Source: Panorpa germanica (taxonomy: Eukaryota > Arthropoda > Insecta > Mecoptera > Panorpidae). Taken from it: a stretch of DNA of 64,000 nucleotides. Made by a program: the position numbers and the translations under genes. The stretch spans positions 3,968,001 through 4,032,000 of the forward strand of contig OY783207.1 of assembly GCA_963678705.1 (NCBI GenBank), written 5' to 3'. Below are positions 1 through 12,355 of this stretch, piece after piece. The first letter of the stretch is position 1; each line of letters opens with the position of its first letter. The notes beneath the pieces were generated by a model. That model worked only from the letters and a program-made list of their open reading frames with translations. It was not told where the DNA came from and ran no database searches.

Positions 1-973
1 TGATTGTGCAGTTTAAGTGTTACGTATGAATTACGAACGTGTTTGGACAGGTACTACCGTTGTCAAACGGAAAGGTTTATTTATCTTGGACCTATAGGCA
101 ATATATTGAGTAAAGCATTGATTTTTAGATAGTACCAACTTTCAAATGATGTGTGTTAAAATTTCATGACATACCGACTATTACTATAAGAGTTACAGTA
201 GTTTTAGTGACGCAATTTTTGTAATTTATTGGGTAAAAGTATTGTAAAAGCAAAACAATGGCTTGACAATTGCAATTAAAAAGCAATGCTTTATCAACAC
301 ACGAAATTCATTTTTCCATTGGTTTAAAAAGTAGTCAAGTAACGTTACTAAACCACTGTCAACAGTGACGTCATCTATATGATATTCTACGATATTATAG
401 AGTGATAGGACTCAGTATTGGAATTAGGGCGACGTTAAATAAATTAAATAAAATCTTGGACCTCTATAAGATAATCTTGAATGATGATGCTTGGTTTTTG
501 AGAAGACATGTTTAACAGTTACGTTTGTGGGAACAATTTAAAAAAAAATGTCCTTCTGTTGTTTTTTATATAATTATGATTATGTTATTTAAAACTAATA
601 ACACTTGCTGCACCGTGTAATTACTAGTGGTCTAGTTAGCGATACAGATCGTAATTTGGGTCTAATTATCCCATTATGAGATTTCAGATTTATATCAATG
701 TTTACCTTAGCGCTTTGGGTTCAGACTGGTGCAGCTGTACCTATGCTTTTAGACCCAGATATGAGAAGATTTTCTTTCTTCTATGAAAATATCTTTTTAT
801 TGAGTTTCTTTTATGAAAATATCTTTTAATTTGGGTTTTTCGATAATATGTTTAATATTGTTTAGTATTTCGATAATAGATTTAAATGCTAGTTGATTAT
901 TTTATAATCCAATTCGGCATGGTGGATAAAAAAAAACAAAACGAGTAAAAAGTGCTACGTTTTTTTTGAATTT
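1..973. other. AT-rich intergenic DNA, no gene seen
   Basis: No reading frame with coding character and no recognisable repeat in this stretch. It ends at the target duplication of a truncated LINE copy. Confidence 0.6.
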
Positions 974-1516
974 ATGTAAGTAGGTGGGAAATGAGGAAAA
1001 AGGAAACAGATACTGGGAAAGTAGTGAGGAAAGAATGTGTAGAGTGTGCGGAACGGAGGACGAAACACTGGAGCACATTAAGTTTGATTGTAAGGAAAAA
1101 GTAGGAACTGAGATGAATATTGGGCAGCTCTTAAAAGGGGGCAGAAACAATTAGAAGAAGGAAGGCTGAAGCTTTTTAAATCTTTTTAAGGCAGAAGAAT
1201 GTAATGCCGTAAGTGAAGGGAAGAGGAGGATGGCGGAGATAGAGAAAAAAAATTAGGAAAGAAAAGGAATGGCAGAGTAGAAATAGAAGGGACAGTAGCA
1301 GGAGGAGCGAAACAGTAGTAGTAGCAGTTTTTGTTTTTATATTTTATAAGGAATTTTATATATATATTTTTTTCGTTTGAAAAAAATGAGAATGTTTAGA
1401 TTTAATAAGGATCAAAATTGAATTAAGCACAATGACAAGTAAATAAATGAGTTAAGGCACAAGAATGTAGTGCCAAATAGCAAAAACATTAAAAATAAAT
1501 AATAATGTAAGTAGGT
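974..1516 (+). mobile_element. 5'-truncated LINE (family B, copy 1) with target-site duplication
   Basis: The insert begins inside the ORF2 C-terminus. Reading from about 986 gives a fragment containing GNEEKGNRYW, then a C-x2-C...H...C zinc-like motif (CRVCGTEDETLEHIKFDC) and NIGQLLKGG, ending at a TAG near 1155. The same protein end is seen on the minus strand at 38944-39282. A purine-rich 3' UTR follows, ending near GAATGTAGTGCC and an A-rich tail. The 12-mer ATGTAAGTAGGT flanks it at 974-985 and 1505-1516, a good target duplication. The fragment cannot be active. The family resembles LINEs seen in ants and other Hymenoptera, but the clade is not certain. Confidence 0.72.
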
Positions 1517-1559
1517 TTATTTAAAATTTGTGAATAGAAGCACTGGTAAGAGTGATGTA

Positions 1560-1986
1560 AATATAGGCTTACCACTATATTGGCCAGCTATTAAAGGGAG
1601 GCAGTGAAGGAAAGAGGTGGATGGCGGAAATAGTAAAAAGGAAAGGAAAAACAGGACAATAAATAAGCTTGTGGCTCGATTGCATAAGGAACATGAAGAG
1701 AGAGGAAGATACAGGCAATAAGGAAGGAGAAGCAGGAAACGGTTTGCCGAAAGGAGACAAAGAGGACAAGAGGTGAGGAAACGGTGAGAATGAAGAAAGA
1801 CTAGGGAAAATGAAGGAAGAGGATCAAGAGAAGAAGAAGTAGAAAGTACTTTTGGAAATAAAAAGATCTAGAATAGTTTAAGTTTAATTTCAAGTTGAAG
1901 TTCTATGAAATGTATTAAGAATGTAGATTATAAAGCCGAAAGACGAACAATTAATATAATATAATAATAATATAGGCTTACCACTA
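1560..1986 (+). mobile_element. 5'-truncated LINE (family B, copy 2) with 18-bp target duplication
   Basis: The insert starts in the last ~25 codons of ORF2 (IGQLLKGGSEGKRWMAEIV..., stop near 1661). A ~300-bp purine-rich 3' UTR follows, containing TAGATTATAAAGCCGAAAG and ending in an ATAATAATAA-type tail. The 18-mer AATATAGGCTTACCACTA occurs at 1560-1577 and again at 1969-1986, directly flanking the insert. The same 3' UTR is seen in reverse at 38842-39000 and 50022-50480, so one LINE family seeded all these copies. Confidence 0.78.
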
Positions 1987-4145
1987 CTATCTTCCCAAAT
2001 CCCGTGCAAAATCAATTGTATCTACTCAAACCACTACCTTTTTTAGATCCCACACAATATCAATTACATCTAGTCATAATTTAATTTAAGATAAGGCCAC
2101 TACAGTGACGCAGACAGTACGTAAACGCAGAAAATCTGAAAAATAATAAAATTAAACTAAAATCGAAACCAAATCTGATTGAAGAACTGATTTGATCGTG
2201 TAAAACGCCCTTCAATGCAAGTAGATATATCTGGTTCTATGTTCCTATTGGAAATACTACATCAGCTTAATAATCTCAGTTTGCTTTTTATTTATTTGTT
2301 ATTCGCTGTTAATAACCAAGTCTATGGTAGCGGTGCATAGTACGAGCCGTAGATTAACGCGATCAGTTTTGTAGATTATTCTTATATCATTTAATGCATT
2401 TCTGTTGGTAGTGTTCTATGTGTACGTGGATTAACATTGTGTTTGCTCGTGTGTGTGTGCATAATAACATAACATTATTTAAGAATGTAAATTACAAAAC
2501 GGGGTGATTTAAATGAAATCATTTTATCGCTATAAGAAACTTCTTCTTCCGTTGGTTTTGCTTTGTTAAAAAAGTTATAATCAAGACTAATGCATATAGA
2601 ATGAATTATGTTTGTGTTAAATTAATTGTTGGGTTTAGAAGAAATACATTAGGAAATTAATATTCATGTTATAACGTACCATATATAAGAGTGTAACAAT
2701 ATTTTCTTAGATTAAGTCTTAGACATAAGACTATGGATAATATTGCAAAGATCGGCTGAACACTGAAGACTGTCTTAAAACGATTTATTCAGGGCCGCTT
2801 TTTGGCATAGGCAACATAGATACGTATTTAGAAGCCCGCACGAGAAAGAGACCGGGCCACAAAAAAGAATTGTATAATATATTTATTCATTTTTCAATAG
2901 TAACATTTTCTTTAACTCTCACGAAGATTTTCGGGAACAAGTAACGATTTTTTTACTATCACACATGAGAAAAGAAAAATTCGCAGGATATAAGGGGTAG
3001 GGAAATCACACACCTGATCCTAAAAGCAACCCTGGATTCTCGTATATCAATTAGTTTTAAGATGCATTGATTTTTAGTTTCAATTTAATAAAATGAATAT
3101 AATTTTAGACTATTCTTCGTAGTCTAAATCAATGTAAGAGAAGCTAGTGCTAATAATCACCACCTCCTCCAAATGGCAATACGATTACTTTATATTTGTT
3201 ACTTAGAATATATTGCTAAATATTAATTAAAATAATTTTCTTTTTCTTATTTTTACAATTATTTTTTTTTGTTTATAAATATTTTAATTAATTTTTATAT
3301 ATTTGTGAAGAGGCAAATTCTTCTGCATTCAGTTTTTGGAATAGAAATTTTGACTTACATAGTCATAAACCTATTCGGTAGCGATGTAGTTCATATATGA
3401 TAGGTCATGACACTATAAAAACTGCCAATGTTCAGTATCAGAAACAAACAATTAATTGGACAAAACAGTCAACTTCATGTGAACAGCATATTACTATAGT
3501 TCAAATTACGAGAGTTCGACGGCGACCATTTAAAGCAATTTAAGACTAAGAAATGTACTAAAAATTCATGTATAAAAAAATACTTTGAGCTACTAAAAAA
3601 CCATCGCAACTTTAAATAAATTTCTATCAAATTAAAATAAATATTTATTAACTTCATTTCGACTGGTGAACTGTATAACAAAAAAAGATGTTATTAAGAG
3701 TACGTATAATGAATTCAATTCTACCAACACAAACATAAATCTAATATGTACACATTCTACAGAAATGTATCTACAGTTTTAAGTATTCTCTTCGTAATCT
3801 CACAGACCTAGCCATCATCACCCACCACCCACTTGTTGAACTATGATCTCATAAATTCCATGATTCATAAAAACCGCTAGATAAACAGAGCGCCATAGTT
3901 ATGCAAATTAAATCTGAAGATAATGGACACAATGAACAAAAGCTAAGGACCTAAACGATTGTCTGACAATGGAGAGTCTCTTTGTGATTAGTAGTTATTA
4001 TGTTAACGGTTCAAAATGTTTATTGTTAACCAGATATTTAAATATTTGTTTCATTAATCAGTTGCAACACTAATTACTGTAATGTTAGATTCACGAACAT
4101 TTACACATTGTGAGAGTTTGTTATATGTATATAAGACATTTTTGG
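1987..4145. other. Intergenic DNA, no gene seen
   Basis: AT-rich. The longest reading frames (about 60-70 codons) lack conserved motifs, splice context or codon bias. No tandem or inverted repeat of note was seen. Confidence 0.55.
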
Positions 4146-4663
4146 AATGGGCTAGTGTCCTCGTTTTTTAGTGGTCGATTTTTCAATTGTTGATTGAAAT
4201 AAATGTGTATTGGCGTGTCTATTTTATTAAATATCTAAATATTGACGAAGATATAGCAATTAAAAGTTTGAATTGTAGTTTAGCGCTAGAAATGGTCGGC
4301 CATATTTGTACGACGTGAAATGCATTTTGACGTCAGTTATTTGTTGAGTAGGTCAGTGCTGTGGTAATGTTCTGTAGCTGTTGGTAGTAAAATAATCAAG
4401 TCAAGTCAAAGAATAATAAGTTTTTATTTTATTTAATCCTGCTAAGGCAGACATAATATTGAAATTTGATTGTTCCTTGAAATAGCTGTAAATAATATTC
4501 GATAGTTTGATATATAAATACATATAGCAGAGATTTATGAGCTGTAAGGTTGGTAACCTTACACAAGGATTGTGATGTCACATGCACTTGGAATGTGTAC
4601 AACGTTGAATCCCTTTAATAATTAAAGAGACAAAATGACTTAGACATAGGACACAAGCCCATT
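4146..4663 (+). mobile_element. MITE family 1, copy A (internally deleted)
   Basis: Terminal inverted repeats AATGGGCTAGTGTCCT at the left and AGGACACAAGCCCATT at the right. The body matches the other copies (GCTAGAAATGGTCGGCCATA, AGTCAAAGAATAATAAG, CAGAGATTTATGAGCTGTAAG). It lacks the ~110-bp segment with TTAATATCTCTTAACATATA found near the right end of the 25334 copy. No transposase frame is present. The superfamily is not assignable because no target duplication is clear outside the self-complementary AT/AT at the ends. Confidence 0.8.
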
Positions 4664-4666
4664 GTA

Positions 4667-5030
4667 AATTTTTAATCAAACTTATGTGTTGCTTCTGAAA
4701 TCAAAGACTTTTATTTTAGTAATTTACATACACATTATAATAATTACACTGCTTAACTTAAATTATACTATCTGACCTGAAATCAAAGAAACGACATTTA
4801 TAGTTTATTATTTAAATTGTCAATTCCTTTATATCTAATTTTATAATAACATAACATTATGCACAGTGAGTTCTGTAGCTCCGAATATCAATTGTGTTGG
4901 CTGTTGGCACACACTACAATGACAGTACGTATAACTAATATACACCGTTAGCTCATCTGACTAGATTGGAGTTGTAATCTTTCTGGTCAGTGTTACCAAC
5001 TAAAAAAATATAATTTCTTTACATGTATAG
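4667..5030 (+). repeat. Left arm of a large imperfect inverted repeat
   Basis: This ~360-bp segment is the diverged reverse complement of 6650-6990. Shared landmarks are TTTTTAATCAAAC at the outer ends, CTGAAATCAAAGACTTTTATT, GAAATCAAAGAAACGACATTTA, and TATAATTTCTTTACAT at the inner ends. The outer end abuts MITE copy A. The arms could be a foldback transposon or two copies of one element in opposite orientation. Confidence 0.75.
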
Positions 5031-6649
5031 TTTATAGCGAAGATGGAATGCGCAGTATTCGTTTCTCTATAATGTAATTCCGTTTTATAGGTAATTTCTA
5101 TATTAAATAATAGCATGCTTTTGTGCTACCCACTGGCATCGTATCAGAATCTCCTTTGCTTGCGATTTTCTCAATATTTATGCATCACATGAGAAGAAAA
5201 GTGGTTATGGTATATAAAAAGTTGACCACCATTGCTCCAATTAGACAAAAGCAAAAGCGAACGACGCTAGGGAGAGTCTAACATTAATCTACAAGTAAAT
5301 GAACACATGAAAGACCTTGAGGAAACATAAATCGTAAAAAAACACTAAAACACCTAATTGTTTATGTATGAAATAATATGTAGTAATCACCAACCGGTAT
5401 ACTCCATCTTCAGTAAGGCGGAGTTCACTTTTATTAACGTAAAAGAATTCAATTAGCGCATCTATATAATCTAATAAAGAAGTTATTATCACTAATGAAA
5501 TAACCAGAGGCTACTAATTATAAAGTAAGAATAAGCGTGTTAAAAAGAACCATGCATTATTGTTTTGAAACTTGTTTTCAACAAAACCAATCTCAAATTG
5601 TGTGAATTCTGCTAATTATATTTAAATTACTTGTGTATTGTCTGGTTCAAGTACCTCTCTGTAGACTTGAATATATTGTGAAGTGCATCTAATTAAAATA
5701 TAAGTCGATTTTAATTTATTTCATTTAGTTCATTTTATAAATAAATCATGTTAGATAATTTGTTTTTTGCTTTTGCTTTAATTAAGAAATCTAAAGTAAG
5801 AAGTGTTATTAATTAGATAAACAATTTAAACATTCATTGTACCTTATCTTTTAGAATATTACCTTTTATGTATAAAATGTTATCTACTCTACAACGAGCC
5901 ACAAGGGCATGGGGCGCATGTCAACTGGTAGCACGGTTTTTGGGAATTCAATCGCTATAGAGCGATGTCAGCGAAGTAACTGAGCATATCTCAACATTCA
6001 CAGTTAAATGACATAATTGAAATAATTTTTTTTAACCGTATTTATATTTTAATAATCAAAAAATGATTTGAAAAAAAAAGACTTAGGAAAATGGCGCTAA
6101 TTTTCTTTTATCAATTAAATTAATAATTTCTTTTCATTATTTACAATAAGTAATATTTGTGTTTGGTGTTTAGCGGTATCACAAAGCTTTTTATCTATAA
6201 TAAAATAAATGATTTTTATAATATCAATAGAAAAATAAATGTTCAATTCAAATACAAATTACAGTACTGCATTACTGTACATATCAATTACGGCGCCAGT
6301 TTTAACTTAAATAATGACTTTATAGTGTTGAGTGGCACTGACATGAATTAATGATGTTCTACCAATTTATTACCGTGAAGAAAACAAAGCAATTCAATAA
6401 ACTGAATCCATCAGCTGAAGTTAATACGTACAAATACAGTTACTTCATTAAATATTTTGTTTACTTATCAAGAAGTTTTTTTTTACTTTGAAATCATTGA
6501 CATCTTGAAATCAGTGTTTGCGTCAGGATTGTAGGAGGTTCATTATGTTTATATTTGTAACCTGTTGCTGCCAAGCGGGTCCGTCCTTCTTGGATGCGAG
6601 TTACATTGCGTAGCTGATGAATTCTACTGCTGACTCTTTTATTGAAAAA
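5031..6649. other. 1.6-kb spacer between inverted arms, no gene seen
   Basis: No frame longer than ~67 codons and no transposase motif. If the arms belong to one foldback element, this would be its interior. It could equally be unrelated DNA between two independent insertions. Confidence 0.5.
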
Positions 6650-6990
6650 TATATGTAAAGAAATTATATTTCTTTAGTTGGTACAAAGCTTGTTTGTCGA
6701 TAAAACAGTGACCATATACTCATAGACGCCATAGATGACGTTGTAGGAATAACGGCCAACACAGTTGAAATTTGGAGTAGACAGAACTCACTGCACATAT
6801 TGTTAGGTTATAATAAAATTAGATCTAGATTAGAAGGAATTTAAATAATAAACTTTAAATGTCGTTTCTTTGATTTCCGATAAAATAGTATGATTTAAGT
6901 TAAACAGTGTAATTATTATAATGTGTATGTAAATTACTAAAATAAAAGTCTTTGATTTCAGAGCAACACATGAGTTTGATTAAAAATTGG
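6650..6990 (-). repeat. Right arm of the large inverted repeat
   Basis: Reverse-complement partner of 4667-5030. It contains TATGTAAAGAAATTATATTT at the inner end and GAGTTTGATTAAAAATT at the outer end. The arms differ by scattered substitutions and small indels, so the structure is not recent. Confidence 0.75.
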
Positions 6991-9530
6991 AGATATTGTC
7001 TTATATACATTTTAAGAAACTAACTTCTACGAGTTTGAAACAGAGAAGAGTTTAGTTTTTGTTGCGTACCTAAAAGATTTAAAATTCCGTCATATAATTC
7101 TGTATTCCAAAACAGTTCTATATTCAAAGTTTTATCCGGAGTGCGGATATTTTTGTAAGGAATTCTTCTTCTTCTGTATATTCAAAAAAGGAATTTGGGA
7201 ATATTTCTAAAATATTGTTCCAAACATTCTTACAATCTTGGGGATGCGGTTGTATAAGTTTTACATTTTGGAACTTCTGCTCTACAAGTCCTATGTTGGC
7301 CAGGGTTGAACGGAAGAGGGGTCATGAACGCCCATAGCCAATGATAAATACGCAGACTATTATAAATTAAAATAATTCTTGCTATGCCCATAAATGTGTA
7401 TATAATATGACAATGTAATGTTCTTCTTTACCAAAATACATCTCTGACTTAAATATAAAAATAAACAAACACCAATCAAGTCATGTCAAGTACTCATGTT
7501 TTTTCTTAATGCTTTAAATGGCTTCCTAGATCCACAAACCTTTAAGTACTTGTATTTATAAAATTCTTTATTATTTTAATTGGTTTTAATGGAATTTATA
7601 TAACACTATTATGTGGTTAAAAGCTTAAATCGATAAAATTAGCCGTGCGTTACGAAATAAACAGCTTCCGCAAAACAAATAATTTAAATTCTTTTTCCAT
7701 GTCACATACAGATGCAACACAAAGAGGAAGCATGTATAATTTGTTTTGTTAAAAGTAATTACCTTTAAAATTTAATAAAATGACGGAAAATTTGTATTCA
7801 GTTGATACAATATAAATCTTGGTAGAGGTAAAGAAAGCTACGGTAAATTACTTAAAAATATATAAGTAAACTGTTCAAACTTCTATTATCTTAAGAGATG
7901 GTAACGGAGGTATTTTAGGCATGCCAAAAATATAAACACAGGAGTTCTATTATACTAGAAGAATAAGCACTGCAACACCTGACTGTGCGTTAAAAGTATT
8001 GCCAAAATATATTTTCTCTCGAACTAAAAAAGATAGAAAGTTGAAATTTGGAGTGTGCATTAAAATATTAATCGTGCACATTTAACGGTAATGGGAAATT
8101 CATAATTTGAGTTTAGTAGCAGCTTGGCAGTAGTAGTAAGTTTATTTAATTCTTTGTTCTCATATTCGAAAAGAAATTCTTACTAGATACAACTGATTTT
8201 GCGTGTAAGCTAAAATGAAGGCTATTTCAGATAAGCTAACAGGCTATTGTGCGGCGTTCGTGTTAAAAAATGTAGTTTCCGATATGCTGGAAGACTCTCA
8301 AAGTAAATCTAAATCGTGTACTAATGATATTTGGTTTATTTTTCTACTTATAAGGTTGGCGACCACTGTACTAGACCTTTTTTATATTGTTTTGTATTTT
8401 TTGCATTGAATCTTCTGTACTAATAGCTTAGGCATGGTATAGGTGTATAATTTGTATGGGAAAAAAACTTATTATCCATACATTGAGCATCCTGCTTATA
8501 ATGAAAGAACTTTACTATTATTTATGTAATTTGTTTTAATGTATATTGTTATTGTTGCTTTAGCATATTTGGTTAAATTATTTTTATAAATTGACGTTTC
8601 CACCGTTGCGAAGCGACGTCTGTTTTTTCTTATTACTACAATGTTGATAATCCTGATCCACTTTTTATATGGAAAATCCATAATCTATTTCTTTCTACAA
8701 CTTTTCCCAAATAACGTTTCTGGAAAAATCCAAAAACTCTTAAAGTCTAAAAGAATTAGACTTGAGAGACAAAATGAGCAATTTGTCTGTTTTCTAGAAT
8801 TCATACAAAATACGTAAACATACACCGGGAACATTATAATACGATAATAAATGTTGCGTTCAAGCTGTCAGAGACCTAGATAGCTACTACGTCGTAAATT
8901 ATCATATGAATAACAAGTTCTCTAAGGCTTCTCTCACATTGAATCCGTATACGTGTGTATATATTTCGCAACTTCTCTGACCTTGTGAATTCGAAAAGGT
9001 CAGCCATAGGCGGCAAAGATTCAAGGTGCGTATACAATTCCAATGTGAGAGCAGCGTAAAGCAATTTGTTTGCCAAATTAGTGCTACTTAAGCCGGTTAT
9101 ATACTCCCAGTATGTAAAAATTATGCAAATTATTTCTAAATGTGTAATAACTTTGAAGGTTACTAGTCCCGTTATATATAGCTATGCTTAGATAATGATA
9201 TTAAATCATTATATTGATTAATGTTGTAGATTTTAATTAGCAAATCTATCATACAAAACCATAATTAGCATTAAACAAAAACAATTAGAGAATGTATAAT
9301 GAATTAATATAATTAATTTTTTGTATACTTATTTAAATAGGAAGAAGGGAGAGGAAGGAAAGACAAGGTTAAGCTAGGATACAAAGAAATTTGGATCAAT
9401 GGAAGAAATTACTATGTGAAAATAGTGCCTAGGTGATATAATAGTTTTATGACAAAATGCCATTGTAATTTTTGTCATTTTGGTACAATATTACAGACTT
9501 TGGCTGATAATAAATGGGTTTAGGAACAAG
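6991..9530. other. Intergenic DNA with one dispersed-repeat fragment
   Basis: No gene recognised. About 8690-8820 matches the sense of 28860-29000 (TTTTCCAAAATAACG, AAAATCC, AAAGTCTAA, GCGTAAACATA), so a copy of a diverged dispersed repeat lies here. The small frame at 8215-8409 has no motif I know. Confidence 0.5.
8690..8820 (+). repeat. Dispersed repeat fragment related to 28690-29000
   Basis: It shares an ordered series of short matches with 28860-29000: ACTTTTCCCAAATAACG, a GGAAAATCC-like block, AAAGTCTAA, a GAGACAA/TAGACAA block, and CGTAAACATA at the end. Neither copy codes for protein. The family is unknown. Confidence 0.5.
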
Positions 9531-10076
9531 AACCCAGTAAACAATTTGGTGAAGTGTCCTGTTTTGTGACGTTTCTATCATTATTGCACTTCAATTATAG
9601 TTCGCATCAACTTTATCTCCATTTGTATTTCGACAGGTGGAATGGTTTCGCCATTTGTATCCGATAAAATGGATATTTCATATGAACGACGGTGAGAAGC
9701 TGAACTATAAATGACCTATACAGATTCATTCATAATCCCTTTACTTTTGTAGAACGAAATATGAAATGTAGAAATATCATAAAAATATTCTTTTTCTCTA
9801 CAACATCGTTTTTACATTTCAAAATGTTTATTTTTCATTTACCAGAACATCACAGAAAAAGAAACAGGATATATCTGTCTCTGTTACACTTCAATGGTTT
9901 ATTTGCAATTTTATTACGTTCTGGTACGGTATTTGAAGGTGAAGGTGAAGTGCCATTTGCAGTTCATATCCCTGAAACTTCACTGGACGAGTGAAATCAA
10001 ATTGAATTGTTTCATGACCAACAAATCATGCGCATCTTCAATATAATGTCAAAGTGACTCCAAAATGTTTACTCGG
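9531..10076 (+). mobile_element. MITE family 2, copy 1, split by a ~300-bp insertion
   Basis: Left end AACCCAGTAAACAATTTGGT and right end CTCCAAAATGTTTACTCGG match the termini of the copies at 48168 and 48485. Between the shared blocks GAGAAGCTGAAC and TTTCATGACC lie ~300 bp (about 9706-10008) that the other copies lack, so a second sequence inserted here. The 77-codon frame at 9761-9994 lies wholly in that insertion and shows no known motif. Confidence 0.72.
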
Positions 10077-12089
10077 AAGCAAAAAGATAATGAAATTATT
10101 TTTTGGAAAATTCGCTAGCAGAAGCAAAACCACTGCTTGCTGCATTTACTTTTCGGGTTAGTTTGTAGTTCTCATGTATCACAATTCATAAGTAATTTAA
10201 GTTGATATTTCGAACATTCGGTTAAGTCGTTCACGCTTCTGTAGCTCAATAATAACCGTAACAGAAATACTAACGGGTTTCTGTTTTGTTTTAAATTTTA
10301 ACATCTACCGAAAAGTACATATTAATTGTAAAAGTCCTATCCGCACTTGTTGAGTTGGTAACGCCAACATGTATGACAGAATGGTAAATCTGAATAGAGA
10401 ATAGAGAATAGATTCTACTCAATTCAATTCCTCTCGACGTTTCATACAATACATAAATCTAATGCAAGCCTGTGGACGCTTTACTTTGAAAGTCTTTTTA
10501 AAGTTTGTGGTATATTAGAGATAATTAAATATAGGAATGTTGCAATTAATCATGTGAAACTTGAGGTTAAAAAAATGAAGGAATTTAGTTTTTTAGTAAA
10601 TTGCTTTTCTAAGTAATTACGCCATTAATTGCAAATGTTTCGTTAATTGAAATGAAACAAAAACGCATGTTAAATTTAATTTATGTATGATTAATTTTAA
10701 ATCCGTGCAGAAATTCATTAAAATGATTATTTCTATCTATAAGAAATACTTTGATTTATCGTTAAATTAGTATTTTGTAACACCCAGCAAAAGTGTTTTT
10801 CTACTAGAATTTCAATAATTATAATTTGCGATTTTAGTAATTAAACAGTTTGAAAATAATTGTTTTCTTACAAAGTTTTTCTATAAAAATTTAACTGTTA
10901 AGTATCATTCCTACTCACTGCTGTATTTTAATTTTGTATTTAATTGAAATTGTTTAGCATAAGGCAATATGCGTAGTCATTCAAGTTTTCTTAGTTTTTT
11001 AGAACCTTACAAGGTCCAATGTTTTAAATTAAAAATATATTATAAGAAAAACTATATTATATTATAACCTCCAAAATATGACAATCTGTCAAAATGCAGT
11101 AGGATTTACTTTTAAAAAAAGTTTAATATTATATCAGTTTTTAAAAAATATAGAAGTGAAAACAATTTCTATTACTAATTGTTATTAAAAACAACAATTT
11201 TAATTGATTCACATACAATTTTGTCGAACTGATAAAATGTATATTACTAACGATGCATACGCACTAACTAAATTAACTAAACTTAAATTATAACACAAAT
11301 GTGAAAAGGAATGCTTAAACGAAAACTTGAAATCTAGATTACAATATTAAATAAAAACAGTAAATTAAATATCAAAAGAGTGAGTGAAAATAAGGCTTTA
11401 TGCTCGGAGCTAAAGGGATGTAAGTGACAAAAGTAAAATTTTTCAAAAAACGAGTTTAAAGTTAAGATCGTATAGGTGTTTTCGTTCAGTACGTTTTAGA
11501 ATTCATGCTATATAGTAAAATCTGTCCAAGTTTTTGCTTATATCTCTGTGCCACTAAATAGTTTAGTACATCTTCTACCATTTCATTTGGTTATTACAAA
11601 ATTTCAAAATTTGTCACTTACATACCTTCGCTTCCAGACACCTCATATGATCTAAAAAAAAATTTAAATGGAATATTATTACACCTCATTACATTGTCTT
11701 TTATTAAGGGTGTGTGTACATTTGGGAGAGATATGTATATCCCCTTAAACAGTAAAGTAAGACAGTACCTTTGGGTTAATGCTTTAATTACTCATTCCGA
11801 ACAATGTTACACTCGCCATAAACTTTAACAATCCGTAAAATTAAAACATAAAACATTCTTTTATTGGGATGAATACTTGTTTCATTTATTTAACAAGTGA
11901 AGTGCATTAAGCGGTGCACAGACAGCGGCTATTAACAGTAACCACGACTGCTGCTGCTGCTGCGGGCTGATTAAGAATTTGTTGTACTCCATGGTTAGTT
12001 ACAACGAGTCTACTGACTTTGAACGTTATAGTAGCAAAAGTATAGTTAAATATTTTAGTAGAAACGTTAAATATCTCCATATACAATGG
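10077..12089. other. Intergenic DNA, no gene seen
   Basis: AT-rich. Contains a short GAATAGA triplication near 10394 and five CTG/GCT triplets near 11948. The minus-strand frame at 11907-12122 runs through this triplet tract and the inverted-repeat arm and is probably not a gene. Confidence 0.5.
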
Positions 12090-12139
12090 ATCAAACAGAT
12101 ATGATTTATATAAGTGAAACATTTTTAAAAGAGTATTTA
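12090..12139 (+). repeat. Left arm of the inverted repeat flanking the full-length LINE
   Basis: Its reverse complement, with about five differences in 50 bp, is at 17942-17990 (shared cores AAACATTTTTAAAA, GATTTATAT, TCAAACAGAT/TCGAACAGAT). Before the LINE inserted, the arms were ~44 bp apart. Weaker similarity may extend further outward. Confidence 0.8.
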
Positions 12140-12355
12140 TGAATTATAATTACAGTTTACATCGAGTCTTCTTGGTGAGCGCACGTATTTACAATAAACA
12201 AAACAATAAAATAAATAGTGATCTTTTTTTTTTGCAAATTATAATATTTTTTTTCGTGATTTATTTTTATTTAAATTATAATTTATATTATTATTAAGTG
12301 TTATTAATAAGAAGTGAAGTAACTTCTATTTAATTATCACTGGTTAATTAACAAT

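Noticed and set aside
11907-12122. Minus-strand 71-codon frame with an Ala/Val run
   Set aside because: Built on a short triplet repeat and on the inverted-repeat arm; no homology or splice context.
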